A stretch of DNA of 7,136 nt, taken from the NCBI GenBank assembly GCA_014896635.1, contig JADBKA010000246.1, positions 1 to 7,136 on the forward strand. The letters run 5' to 3'. This DNA comes from Ktedonobacteraceae bacterium (GTDB lineage Bacteria > Chloroflexota > Ktedonobacteria > Ktedonobacterales > Ktedonobacteraceae). Below are positions 1 to 6,111 of this stretch, piece after piece. Position numbers and translations under genes: made by a program. The notes beneath the pieces were generated by a model that saw only the letters and a list, made by a program, of their open reading frames with translations, did no database searches and was not told the DNA's origin. Numbering within the stretch: position 1 is the first letter of the stretch; the number at the start of each line of letters is the position of its first letter.

Positions 1-2028
1 CGCGTGCAATCGGGAACCAGCGCCGGTCGTGTGCAGTCGGTGGCCTTACGTTTGATCTGCGACCGCGAAGCAGAAATCCAGGCGTTTGTCCCTGAAGAAT
101 ACTGGAGCATCACCGCTCTTCTCAGTAAGCAGGGACAGTCAGAACGCTTTCCCGCGACGTTGATCACACGCCTCAAGGATATCGCTGCCTACGAGGATGA
201 GGAGATGATAGCCGATAACGGCAGGCAACCAGGGCAAGCAAATGGCAGGGAGAGCAAGGACGGCAGCGGCGAAAATGGAACTGATGGCAACGGCTCAAAA
301 GCGCGCGCCGGGCGAGGACGTATCAAAATTTCCTCCAAAGAAGAGGCCGATGCGATTCTGGCCGAGTTACAGGGCGCGACTTACGTCGTCCTCAAGTACG
401 AGCAGCGCGAATTACGCCGCCAACCCTATCTTCCCTACACGACCAGCACCATGCAGCAGGATGCTTCGGCCCGTCTGTACTTCAAGCCGAAAAAAACGAT
501 GAGTCTGGCTCAGCAGTTATACGAGGGTATCGAACTGGGGGAACGGGGACAGCAGGGCCTCATCACCTATATGCGTACCGACTCAACGCGCATCTCTGAA
601 GAGGCCCAGGCCCAGGTTAAGGCGTTTATCAACCAGCAGTTCGGCCCACCCTACGTTGGCCAGGGACGTACAGGGAAAGCCAAAGCAACCACCCAGGACG
701 CCCACGAGGCCATCCGCCCGACCGATGTGACACTGACACCGCAGATCGTCAAGCAGCACCTGACTGCTGACCAGTTCAAGCTCTATAACCTGATATGGCG
801 ACGCTTTGTGGCGAGCTTCATGGCGCCCGCCGTTTTCGATACAGTGCGTGCCGACATCGCCGCCAGGCAGTATGTCTTTCGTGCCAGTGGAGCAAACCTC
901 AAGTTTCCCGGCTTCTATGCCGTCTGGCCGCGCGAAGAGGACGAGAAACTCCTGCCACCAATGCAGGTAAATGAAGTGCTTGATCTCCACGAACTCCAGC
1001 CAGAACAACACTTTACTCAGCCACCGCCGCGCTACACCGAGGCCAGCTTGATCAAAGAACTGGAGGAACAGGGCATCGGTCGTCCGAGCACCTATGTGCC
1101 GATTATCAGCACCATCCAGGATCGGGGATACGTCGAGCAGGAGCAGCGCCGCTTCGTCCCGACCTGGCTAGGAGTGACCGTGAACGAAGTGATGAACAAA
1201 CATTTCCCCGAGATCGTCGATATCGGCTTTACTGCCGAAATGGAGCGTCAACTGGACGAAGTGGAAGAAGGACGGCGCGCCTGGACAGCATTCCTGCACA
1301 GCTTCTATGACGAGTTCAAGGGGACAATGGAAAAGGCTGAAGCCGAGATGGACCGTGTGCAGAAACCGCTGGAAAAGATTGACGAACAGTGTCCAGAATG
1401 TGGGCGCAACCTCGTCATCCGCACAGGCCGTTTCGGGCAGTTTATCTCTTGCTCCGGTTTCCCTGAGTGCCGCTATCGCCGCTCTCTGCTTAATAAGACC
1501 GGCGCACTCTGCCCTATCTGTGGCGGCGACCTGGTGGAGCGTAAAACCAGGCAGAAGAAACGCATCTTCTACGGCTGTGCCAACTATCCGGCCTGTAACT
1601 TTGCGATCTGGGAGAAACCCGTACCCGAACCCTGCCCCACTTGCGGCGGCTTGATGGTGCTCCCCAGAGTCGGACAGCAACCCGTCTGCTATGAGGAGGT
1701 GATTGTCCCCTGGCACGCTTCCGAGGAACCCCCTCAGCAGCAAGCAGGTGAGAGCACAAAGGCTGGCCGGGCGGCAAAGCAGCAGACTCCGGCGATGGTG
1801 ACCGCAGGACCAGGAGCAACGGATGAGACTCTCGCTTCGCCCCCTGTGACAAAGAGCAGGCGTCGCCCTGCCGGGGCGCCTACTACAAAAAAGCAGACGC
1901 GCCGCAAGCGAACTTCTACTGCACAGGCAAATGGGACAGGCAAAACAACAAAAATAGCGCCTGGCGAGCGCCTCTCTGCGCCACCCACAACAGCTTCCCA
2001 TACCGGTCACGCAAAAACCGGCAACTAA
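1..2028 (+). CDS. topA: DNA topoisomerase I (type IA), 5'-truncated by window edge
   Basis: Type IA topoisomerase, which relaxes negatively supercoiled DNA by cutting one strand through a tyrosyl-5'-phosphate link. The frame is open to the left edge and the first residues (SAGRVQSVALRLI) match the family well inside the protein, so the start and the N-terminal TOPRIM domain (about 160 residues) lie upstream; the GTG at 4 is not the start. Numbering from codon 4: the active-site Tyr is Y189 in ITYMRTDST, HEAIRPT is at 234-240 and GIGRPSTY is near 355-362. A hydrophilic G/N/D/K-rich insert occupies about 70-105. Three zinc-finger-like units follow: C463-C466-C483-C489, C503-C506-C525-C531, and a third with only C544, C547 and C562. 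The last 100 residues are a low-complexity tail rich in Ala, Thr, Lys and Arg, probably a disordered DNA-binding extension. The next gene is 337 bases away with its own promoter, so co-transcription is unlikely. Family assignment is very secure. Confidence 0.97.
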   Translation, partial: RVQSGTSAGRVQSVALRLICDREAEIQAFVPEEYWSITALLSKQGQSERFPATLITRLKDIAAYEDEEMIADNGRQPGQANGRESKDGSGENGTDGNGSKARAGRGRIKISSKEEADAILAELQGATYVVLKYEQRELRRQPYLPYTTSTMQQDASARLYFKPKKTMSLAQQLYEGIELGERGQQGLITYMRTDSTRISEEAQAQVKAFINQQFGPPYVGQGRTGKAKATTQDAHEAIRPTDVTLTPQIVKQHLTADQFKLYNLIWRRFVASFMAPAVFDTVRADIAARQYVFRASGANLKFPGFYAVWPREEDEKLLPPMQVNEVLDLHELQPEQHFTQPPPRYTEASLIKELEEQGIGRPSTYVPIISTIQDRGYVEQEQRRFVPTWLGVTVNEVMNKHFPEIVDIGFTAEMERQLDEVEEGRRAWTAFLHSFYDEFKGTMEKAEAEMDRVQKPLEKIDEQCPECGRNLVIRTGRFGQFISCSGFPECRYRRSLLNKTGALCPICGGDLVERKTRQKKRIFYGCANYPACNFAIWEKPVPEPCPTCGGLMVLPRVGQQPVCYEEVIVPWHASEEPPQQQAGESTKAGRAAKQQTPAMVTAGPGATDETLASPPVTKSRRRPAGAPTTKKQTRRKRTSTAQANGTGKTTKIAPGERLSAPPTTASHTGHAKTGN

Positions 2029-2076
2029 ATAGAGCGGCGCAAAGCCTGCGAGAAATGTGGGTGCAGGAAGGGTTCA

Positions 2077-2099
2077 AGGGGTGTCTCCTGGCCTTTTTT
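2077..2099 (+). terminator. Possible weak terminator downstream of topA
   Basis: A short stem, AGGGG/CTCCT with one G-U pair (2077-2081 with 2085-2089), is followed four bases later by six T residues (2094-2099). It lies about 50 bases past the topA stop. The 3-nt loop, the wobble and the GGCC before the T tract make it a poor match to a classic intrinsic terminator, but it is the only stem plus T run close to the gene end. Confidence 0.3.
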
Positions 2100-2173
2100 C
2101 CCGCACCTGTTTGGCCGGAAGATTTAGCCAGAATCCAATGAGAGAGCAGGAGAGGTAAAAGTGTCTCAGGCAT

Positions 2174-2210
2174 CCTCTTCCAGAAGAGGTTACCTTCACT
2201 TTTATAAGTG
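2174..2210. repeat. Two adjacent small inverted repeats in the topA-icd gap
   Basis: CCTCTT-CCAG-AAGAGG (2174-2189) is a perfect 6-bp stem, or 7 bp with a 2-nt loop. Seven bases on, CACTT-TTAT-AAGTG (2197-2210) is a perfect 5-bp stem. They sit where the sequence turns AT-rich, about 95 bases before the proposed icd -10. They could be a second, weak topA terminator (T-rich but interrupted downstream sequence) or protein-binding dyads. Apart from these, the terminator candidate and the promoter, I see nothing in 2029-2353. Confidence 0.35.
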
Positions 2211-2298
2211 GAATAATCAGATGCTCTATAAAACAGGAAAAGCAGTTTTTCATCATTTTGAATTTGAGTAGAATCAAGAGGAGTATTGGAACGTGATG

Positions 2299-2307
2299 TG
2301 CTATAAT
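2299..2307 (+). promoter_or_regulatory. Extended -10 promoter for the isocitrate dehydrogenase gene
   Basis: TGCTATAAT is a perfect extended -10 element (TGn before TATAAT at 2302-2307). No good -35 hexamer lies 16-18 bases upstream, as is usual for extended -10 promoters. The predicted transcription start is near 2314, giving a leader of about 52 nt. The leader contains a weak 5-bp stem (CCCTT/AAGGG, 2322-2338). Confidence 0.65.
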
Positions 2308-2355
2308 TATTAGATAGCCACCCCTTCTCTCAAAAGGGAAAGATCTGCAATCGTT

Positions 2356-2360
2356 GGAGG
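2356..2360 (+). promoter_or_regulatory. Ribosome-binding site that fixes the icd start
   Basis: GGAGG is followed by five bases and then ATG at 2366. An in-frame TTG at 2354 overlaps this Shine-Dalgarno and has no site of its own, so it is rejected as the start. Confidence 0.8.
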
Positions 2361-2365
2361 ATGTT

Positions 2366-3457
2366 ATGCGGCATGCAGTAACGCTGATTCCCGGTGATGG
2401 AACAGGGCCAGAAATCACCGAGGCAACGCGGCGTGTTCTTGAGGCCACAGGCGTGCAATTTGATTGGGACGTGCGCCAGGCCGGTGTGGCGATGCTGGAG
2501 AAATATGGGACGATACTGCCCGACGAGGTCATAGAGTCAATTAAACGCACGAAAGTCGCATTGAAGGGGCCGATTACGACTCCTGTTGGCAAAGGGCAGC
2601 GCAGTGCCAACGTCACCTTGCGCAAAAAGCTGGACCTCTATGCTAACCTCAGACCGGCCAGAACCTATCCCGGTCTGCGCTCGCGTTATGAGAAGATTGA
2701 CCTGGTGATTGTACGCGAGAATACCGAAGATCTTTATGCCGGCATCGAATTCCAGCGCGGGACGCCCGAACAAGAAGAGCTGATCGAACTGATCGCCCGC
2801 AGTACAGGTCACCGCCTCGATCCCGTTTCAGCTTTCAGCATCAAATATATTTCCGTTGCCGCGACACGTCGTATTGTCAAGTTCGCTTTCGACTATGCCC
2901 GTGCCAATGGCCGGCGCAAAGTGACCGCTGTGCATAAAGCCAATATTATGAGGGTCTCCGACGGGCTATTCCTCCTGACTGCTAACGAAGTTGCCAAAGA
3001 GTATCCCGATATTCAGTACGAAGATCGTATTGTTGACAATATGTGCATGCAGCTTGTGCAGAAGCCGGAACTCTACGATGTGCTGGTGCTGCCCAATCTT
3101 TATGGTGATATCATCTCTGACCTTTCTGCTGGCCTGATCGGCGGGCTGGGCGTGGCCCCCGGCGCGAACATCGGCAGTCAGTATGCAGTATTTGAACCTG
3201 TGCATGGCAGCGCCCCCAAATATGCAGGATTGAATAAGGTCAATCCAATGGCGATGATGTTCTCAGCCGCTTTGATGCTCAGACACCTGGGCGAGAAAGA
3301 GGCAGCGGTGCGCCTGGAAAAGGCGCTGGCGCAGGTCATTGCCGAAGGCCGCTCCGTCACCTATGATCTGAAACCTCGCCCCGACGATCCCTCCGCTGTT
3401 GGTACCTCTCAGGTGGCCGATGCTGTCATAGAACACCTGCTCCACTGTAGAGTTTAG
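2366..3457 (+). CDS. icd: Isocitrate/isopropylmalate-family dehydrogenase, probably isocitrate dehydrogenase
   Basis: 363-residue beta-decarboxylating dehydrogenase. It most likely oxidises isocitrate to 2-oxoglutarate in the cytoplasmic TCA cycle. It opens with VTLIPGDGTGPEIT. The substrate loop has S80, N82, R86 and R96, and RENTE (117-121) with Y124 is the isocitrate-type signature; isopropylmalate enzymes carry a different loop here. K191 in VHKANI is the catalytic lysine, and the metal aspartates are D224 (IVDN) and D248/D252 (YGDIISD). The length is that of compact NAD-type enzymes, shorter than E. coli Icd (about 416). Yet the cofactor pocket reads GSAPKYAG (K285, Y286), V292 and Y333, matching the NADP-binding K344, Y345, V351 and Y391 of E. 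coli Icd rather than the Asp-Ile of NAD enzymes. NADP+ use is therefore inferred. The start at 2366 follows from the GGAGG five bases upstream. Single-gene unit, convergent with the cupredoxin gene. Homoisocitrate or another 3-isopropylmalate-like substrate is less likely. Confidence 0.9.
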   Translation: MRHAVTLIPGDGTGPEITEATRRVLEATGVQFDWDVRQAGVAMLEKYGTILPDEVIESIKRTKVALKGPITTPVGKGQRSANVTLRKKLDLYANLRPARTYPGLRSRYEKIDLVIVRENTEDLYAGIEFQRGTPEQEELIELIARSTGHRLDPVSAFSIKYISVAATRRIVKFAFDYARANGRRKVTAVHKANIMRVSDGLFLLTANEVAKEYPDIQYEDRIVDNMCMQLVQKPELYDVLVLPNLYGDIISDLSAGLIGGLGVAPGANIGSQYAVFEPVHGSAPKYAGLNKVNPMAMMFSAALMLRHLGEKEAAVRLEKALAQVIAEGRSVTYDLKPRPDDPSAVGTSQVADAVIEHLLHCRV

Positions 3458-3487
3458 AGACAGGAGAGGAGATCGAGGAGAGGAGCA

Positions 3488-3510
3488 GGGCGCAGAAAGG
3501 CTCCGCGCCC
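3488..3510. terminator. Stem-loop between convergent genes, possible bidirectional terminator
   Basis: GGGCGC (3488-3493) and GCGCCC (3505-3510) form a perfect 6-bp GC stem with an 11-nt loop, about 30 bases past the stop of each converging gene. No T tract follows on either strand, so any termination would be inefficient or protein-assisted. A second dyad, TGCCA-GTC-TGGCA, lies at 3524-3536 just outside the cupredoxin stop. Confidence 0.35.
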
Positions 3511-3538
3511 GTCAATTGCCCCTTGCCAGTCTGGCAGT

Positions 3539-4072
3539 TCAGGCCGTCACAGTGACAGTGCCTTTCATGTACGGGTGAACCTCACAGTGGTACGTGAATG
3601 TGCCGGCAGTGTTGAAGGTTGCGGAATAGGTCTGGTTCTCGTTAAAGATGTCTTTTGAGCCAAAGGAGTTGTTATCTCCAGTCACGGTATGTGGCGCGTC
3701 GCTGCTATTCGTCCAGACAACCTTCGTGCCTTTGCTCACGGTGATCGTGGCCGGCTCAAACAGGTATTGCCCATTCTGCTCGATAATCTTCACCTGGACG
3801 GTGGGTGATGATCCAGATCCTGCCTGAGCCTGTGTAGCCTGGGGAGATGTGGAAGATGTAGGGGACGCGGATGGAGTGGCCGCACCTGTATTGCCATACC
3901 CGCCGTATCTATTACCACCTGTATCACCTCCACTACCTGTATTACTTGAAGAGGGGGGGTTACCAGTTGAAGATGATCCGCAGGCGGCAAGCAAAACAGG
4001 CGTGAGTAAGAAAAAGAGCAGCAAGAGACCCCAGAGTATTTGCTGGGATTGAACATACCATGATCTACGCAT
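3539..4072 (-). CDS. Lipoprotein cupredoxin (plastocyanin/amicyanin-like blue copper protein)
   Basis: 177-residue exported type-1 copper protein, probably a membrane-anchored one-electron carrier on the outer face of the cytoplasmic membrane. Residues 1-31 are a lipoprotein signal: basic MRR start, hydrophobic core at about 13-29, lipobox LAAC with C31 the predicted lipidated cysteine. Residues 32-92 are a Ser/Gly/Thr/Pro-rich spacer. Residues 92-177 form the cupredoxin domain, starting with VQVKIIEQNGQYLFEPATI. All four copper ligands are visible: H128 (APHTV), C163, H166 and M169 (CEVHPYM). The C-x2-H-x2-M spacing is that of plastocyanin and amicyanin. Start support: GGAGG at 4082-4086, nine bases before the ATG. 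It is transcribed alone; glpX upstream ends in a strong terminator. No oxidase or dehydrogenase partner is adjacent, so the redox partner is unknown. Confidence 0.93.
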   Translation of the reverse strand: MRRSWYVQSQQILWGLLLLFFLLTPVLLAACGSSSTGNPPSSSNTGSGGDTGGNRYGGYGNTGAATPSASPTSSTSPQATQAQAGSGSSPTVQVKIIEQNGQYLFEPATITVSKGTKVVWTNSSDAPHTVTGDNNSFGSKDIFNENQTYSATFNTAGTFTYHCEVHPYMKGTVTVTA

Positions 4073-4118
4073 TTTTCCTATCCTCCAGGAGATAAAAACA
4101 ATGGTTGTGCTTTTTTAC

Positions 4119-4139
4119 ACAGAATCGTATCAGTTCTGT
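4119..4139. promoter_or_regulatory. Inverted repeat, possible operator/promoter of the cupredoxin gene
   Basis: ACAGAA (4119-4124), nine bases, then TTCTGT (4134-4139) form a perfect dyad 47 bases before the cupredoxin start. The spacer region holds TACGAT on the minus strand (4124-4129), a 4/6 match to a -10 hexamer, but I find no convincing -35. A stretch of A, not T, follows it in the direction of transcription, so it does not look like a terminator. The arrangement fits a dimeric regulator site over a promoter, but no regulator can be named. Confidence 0.35.
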
Positions 4140-4197
4140 AGAGAGATACGCGGGCAGGTTACAGGGCAGGGTTCTGTGCTTTCTGACACGAGGCAAA

Positions 4198-4232
4198 AGA
4201 CAAAATGAGCGGCGCTGGAATCTCAGCGCCGC
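4198..4232 (-). terminator. Intrinsic terminator of the gmk-glpX operon
   Basis: GCGGCGCTG (4209-4217) and CAGCGCCGC (4224-4232) form a perfect 9-bp GC-rich stem with a 6-nt loop. Read on the minus strand it is followed by TCATTTTGTCTTTT, a T-rich tract. It starts about 40 bases past the glpX stop and insulates the cupredoxin gene from read-through. Confidence 0.8.
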
Positions 4233-4246
4233 CTGGACAGTGATAA

Positions 4247-4270
4247 ATTGCTATTTCTACATGTAGCAAT
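4247..4270. repeat. Inverted repeat directly after the glpX stop codon
   Basis: ATTGCTA (4247-4253) and TAGCAAT (4264-4270) are perfect 7-base arms separated by 10 bases. A perfect 10-bp palindrome, CTACATGTAG (4257-4266), overlaps the right arm, so two pairings compete. It begins three bases after the glpX stop. It could be a secondary terminator or mRNA-end stabiliser in tandem with the stronger hairpin at 4209-4232. Confidence 0.4.
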
Positions 4271-4273
4271 GTA

Positions 4274-5275
4274 TTATCTGTGTTGTGAGTTCCTCCGCCA
4301 TTTGTGACGAGCCTGGATATAGCGCACTGTGCCGGAGTGGGAGCGCATCATAACTGAGGAGGTGCGAGCGCCCCAGCCGAAGTATTGAACGCCGTCGAGC
4401 AATTCTCCACCGGTAATGCCTGTTGCGGCAAAACTGACATCATTGCCGCGTACCAGATCGTCAGTGCGCAAAACCTGTTCGAGGTCAACGCCTTCACTCT
4501 TGAGGCGCTCGCGTTCCTCATCATTGCGGGGCCAGATCTTACACTGGATTTCGCCGCCCAGACACTTAAGTGCCGCCGCCGCCAGCACAGCTTCAGGAGC
4601 GCCGCCAATGCCCATCATCACGTCAATACCGCGATAGTCTTCCATCGCGGCCTGGATGGCGGCTGCTACATCTCCATCGCTGATCAGGCGGATGCGTGCC
4701 CCCACCTCGCGGATCTGCCTGATGATTTCGGCGTGACGTGGGCGATCCAGAATCACCACTGTCAGATCATCAATCCGTGCATCGCGCGCGCGCGCGATAC
4801 GGTCCAGGTTCACTGCTACAGGAGCGTTAATGTCGATCACATTCTTCATGGCCGGGCCAACGGCGATTTTTTCCATGTAGAAGACTCCCGGCGGGGCAGA
4901 GTACATGCTCCCGCGTTCTGCCGTCGCTACCACCGCCAGTGCGCCCGGCAGGCCCAGCGAGAGCAGGCGTGTCCCATCCACCGGGTCAACTGCGACATCA
5001 ACCTCTGGCGGCATCCCATTCCCGACTCGTTCGCCTATATAGAGCATCGGGGCTTCGTCTTTTTCTCCCTCGCCAATCACTACGACACCGTCCATATCCA
5101 CAGCGTCAAGCGCCTGCCGCATCGCATCAACCGCTGCCTGGTCAACCATCTCCTTGTTGCCCTTGCCCATCCAGCGGCCCGCGCTTAATGCCGCCGCCTC
5201 CGTCACGCGCACCAGTTCCATCGCCAGATTGCGCTCTTTTGTCCCTGACTGCTCAAATCGTTCTTGCTGTAGCAT
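4274..5275 (-). CDS. glpX: Fructose-1,6-bisphosphatase class II (GlpX family)
   Basis: 333-residue cytoplasmic phosphatase that hydrolyses fructose 1,6-bisphosphate to fructose 6-phosphate in gluconeogenesis; some relatives also take sedoheptulose 1,7-bisphosphate. The length matches the family, and it aligns with E. coli GlpX along its whole length: ELVRVTEAAAL near 20, metal/active-site motifs GEGEKDEAPM (68-77) and DPVDGT (97-102), SDGDVAAAI (199-207) and GIGGAPEAV (222-230, E228 matching a catalytic Glu of E. coli GlpX), then ATGITGGELLDGV near 284-296. The motif usually ends in EGV; here Ala replaces that Gly. The C-terminus is short and basic (KWRRNSQHR). The ATG at 5273-5275 is chosen because AAGGAGG lies just upstream. 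It sits 27 bases after gmk on the same strand with no promoter visible between, so it is read as the second gene of an operon ended by the terminator at 4209-4232. Confidence 0.95.
   Translation of the reverse strand: MLQQERFEQSGTKERNLAMELVRVTEAAALSAGRWMGKGNKEMVDQAAVDAMRQALDAVDMDGVVVIGEGEKDEAPMLYIGERVGNGMPPEVDVAVDPVDGTRLLSLGLPGALAVVATAERGSMYSAPPGVFYMEKIAVGPAMKNVIDINAPVAVNLDRIARARDARIDDLTVVILDRPRHAEIIRQIREVGARIRLISDGDVAAAIQAAMEDYRGIDVMMGIGGAPEAVLAAAALKCLGGEIQCKIWPRNDEERERLKSEGVDLEQVLRTDDLVRGNDVSFAATGITGGELLDGVQYFGWGARTSSVMMRSHSGTVRYIQARHKWRRNSQHR
4781..4798. repeat. Perfect 18-bp palindrome with seven CG repeats inside glpX
   Basis: ATCGCGCGCGCGCGCGAT is self-complementary with (CG)7 at 4783-4796. 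It encodes part of the IARARD stretch of GlpX (about 160-165) through alternating GCG and CGC codons. Alternating CG tracts of this length can adopt Z-DNA under negative supercoiling and are prone to slippage. Confidence 0.8.
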
Positions 5276-5280
5276 TTAAC

Positions 5281-5287
5281 CCTCCTT
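5281..5287 (-). promoter_or_regulatory. Ribosome-binding site of glpX in the gmk-glpX gap
   Basis: On the minus strand AAGGAGG lies just before the ATG at 5275, with 5 bases after GGAGG. It occupies the 27-base intergenic space after the gmk stop and is a near-perfect Shine-Dalgarno, so glpX can be initiated independently on the shared transcript. Confidence 0.8.
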
Positions 5288-5302
5288 ACACAGCATGGAC
5301 AG

Positions 5303-5947
5303 TTACAGATTGACATAACGAGGATGAGTGCGGCAGTGTTCCGCCAGCATGATCGCCCGCAATCTGTCAACGGCGGCGTCAAGTTGCCCCTGGCGGTTCT
5401 CGATCACATAATCATACCGCTCCCACTGCGCCAGCTCTTTGTGGGCATCAAGAAGCCGGCGTCGAAGCTGCGCTTCTGTCTCAGTCTGCCGGCTGGTCAG
5501 ACGCTCGGCAAGCTCCTCGATGGAGCCGGGTACCAGGAAAATAAAAATCGCTCCGGGTACCTTCTGGCGAACCGTCGCCGCACCCTGCACGTCGATTTTC
5601 AACAGGACGTCCCGCCCCGCCTGCAAGTGCTCACGGATCTGCCGAATCGGTTGTCCATACCAGTTCCCGTGAACGTTAGCATATTCCAGCAGTTCATTGT
5701 GTGCAACCATGTGCTCAAATGTGTCCTGACTGACGAAATAGTAGGGATTCCCCTCGCTTTCACCCGGGCGGGCGGGCCTGGTAGTGACAGAGGCCACGAC
5801 ATGAAAGTCCATCCCTCGCTCTTTCAAGGCTTTAATCACCGTGTCTTTGCCCGTACCTGAAGGCGCGGAAAGTACAAAAAGTAACCCGTGAGTTGATGAG
5901 GGCGTGGAATCCTGCCGACTGCTCATCGTTTGTGTCTCAAGCTGCAT
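5303..5947 (-). CDS. gmk: Guanylate kinase
   Basis: 214-residue cytoplasmic kinase that phosphorylates GMP to GDP with ATP, essential for guanine nucleotide supply. The P-loop is SAPSGTGKDT (27-36), with Asp after the Lys where Ser or Gly is more usual. GMP-binding elements follow in family order: SVTTRPARPGE (53-63), E88-Y89, NWYGQP (95-100) and LLKIDVQGA (115-123). The lid carries ERLTSRQTETE (148-158), with Gln in place of the usual Gly in RGTE, then R162-R164. YDYVIEN (178-184) is the conserved C-terminal segment. The extra N-terminal residues (1-20) are polar and poorly conserved. The ATG at 5947 is preferred over the internal ATG (Met8) because AGGAAG (5954-5959) lies 6 bases upstream, while Met8 has no Shine-Dalgarno. 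First gene of a gmk-glpX unit. In many bacteria gmk neighbours rpoZ or dfp/coaBC; neither is in view. Confidence 0.96.
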   Translation of the reverse strand: MQLETQTMSSRQDSTPSSTHGLLFVLSAPSGTGKDTVIKALKERGMDFHVVASVTTRPARPGESEGNPYYFVSQDTFEHMVAHNELLEYANVHGNWYGQPIRQIREHLQAGRDVLLKIDVQGAATVRQKVPGAIFIFLVPGSIEELAERLTSRQTETEAQLRRRLLDAHKELAQWERYDYVIENRQGQLDAAVDRLRAIMLAEHCRTHPRYVNL

Positions 5948-5994
5948 ACTTCTCTTCCTGGTATCACACTCATACGTGAGGATTTCTTACGAAC

Positions 5995-6032
5995 GAACAA
6001 CCTCATGGCTGGTTGTTCCCACTCATCAGTGG
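5995..6032 (-). other. Two abutting stem-loops in the gmk leader
   Basis: GAACAACC (5995-6002) and GGTTGTTC (6011-6018) form a perfect 8-bp stem with an 8-nt loop. Immediately next to it, CCACT (6019-6023) and AGTGG (6028-6032) form a perfect 5-bp stem with a 4-nt loop, with no base between the two. Both would lie in the 5' leader of gmk if the promoter at 6112-6140 is right. A third, weaker stem (CAGCT/AGCTG, 6064-6086) lies upstream. No T tract follows, so it is not a terminator. The role is unknown: RNA leader element, operator dyads or mRNA stabiliser. Confidence 0.5.
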
Positions 6033-6111
6033 CGCTTCCTGATCTGATCCACCCGGCACAGGGCAGCTCCTTTGCAAGAAAAGCTGGAAGTTTAGAAAAA
6101 CTCCCACTTCT

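Noticed and set aside
1168..2010. 280-codon open frame antisense to topA
   Set aside because: It is a mirror of the GC-rich topA reading frame, has a Cys/Leu/Arg-rich composition with no recognisable domain, and lies over conserved topoisomerase sequence.
2354..2365. TTG start adding four residues to the isocitrate dehydrogenase
   Set aside because: The TTG is part of the Shine-Dalgarno that serves the ATG at 2366; family members begin close to that ATG.
2074..2625. Minus-strand open frame spanning the topA-icd gap
   Set aside because: It runs antisense into the conserved start of the dehydrogenase gene, has no Shine-Dalgarno that I can see and no recognisable domain.
4111..4139. Dyad with a T6 run as a terminator
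   Set aside because: On the plus strand the T run precedes the dyad, and on the minus strand it becomes an A run, so neither orientation gives stem then T tract.
4385..5188. 267-codon open frame antisense to glpX
   Set aside because: It lies wholly opposite a well-conserved enzyme gene, shows no domain or ribosome-binding site, and its His/Cys-rich composition is what antisense frames of such genes give.
5923..6006. Possible upstream peptide of 27 residues on the minus strand overlapping the gmk start
   Set aside because: The ATG at 6004-6006 has no Shine-Dalgarno and lies in the loop of the leader stem. The peptide shows no attenuator-like run of residues.
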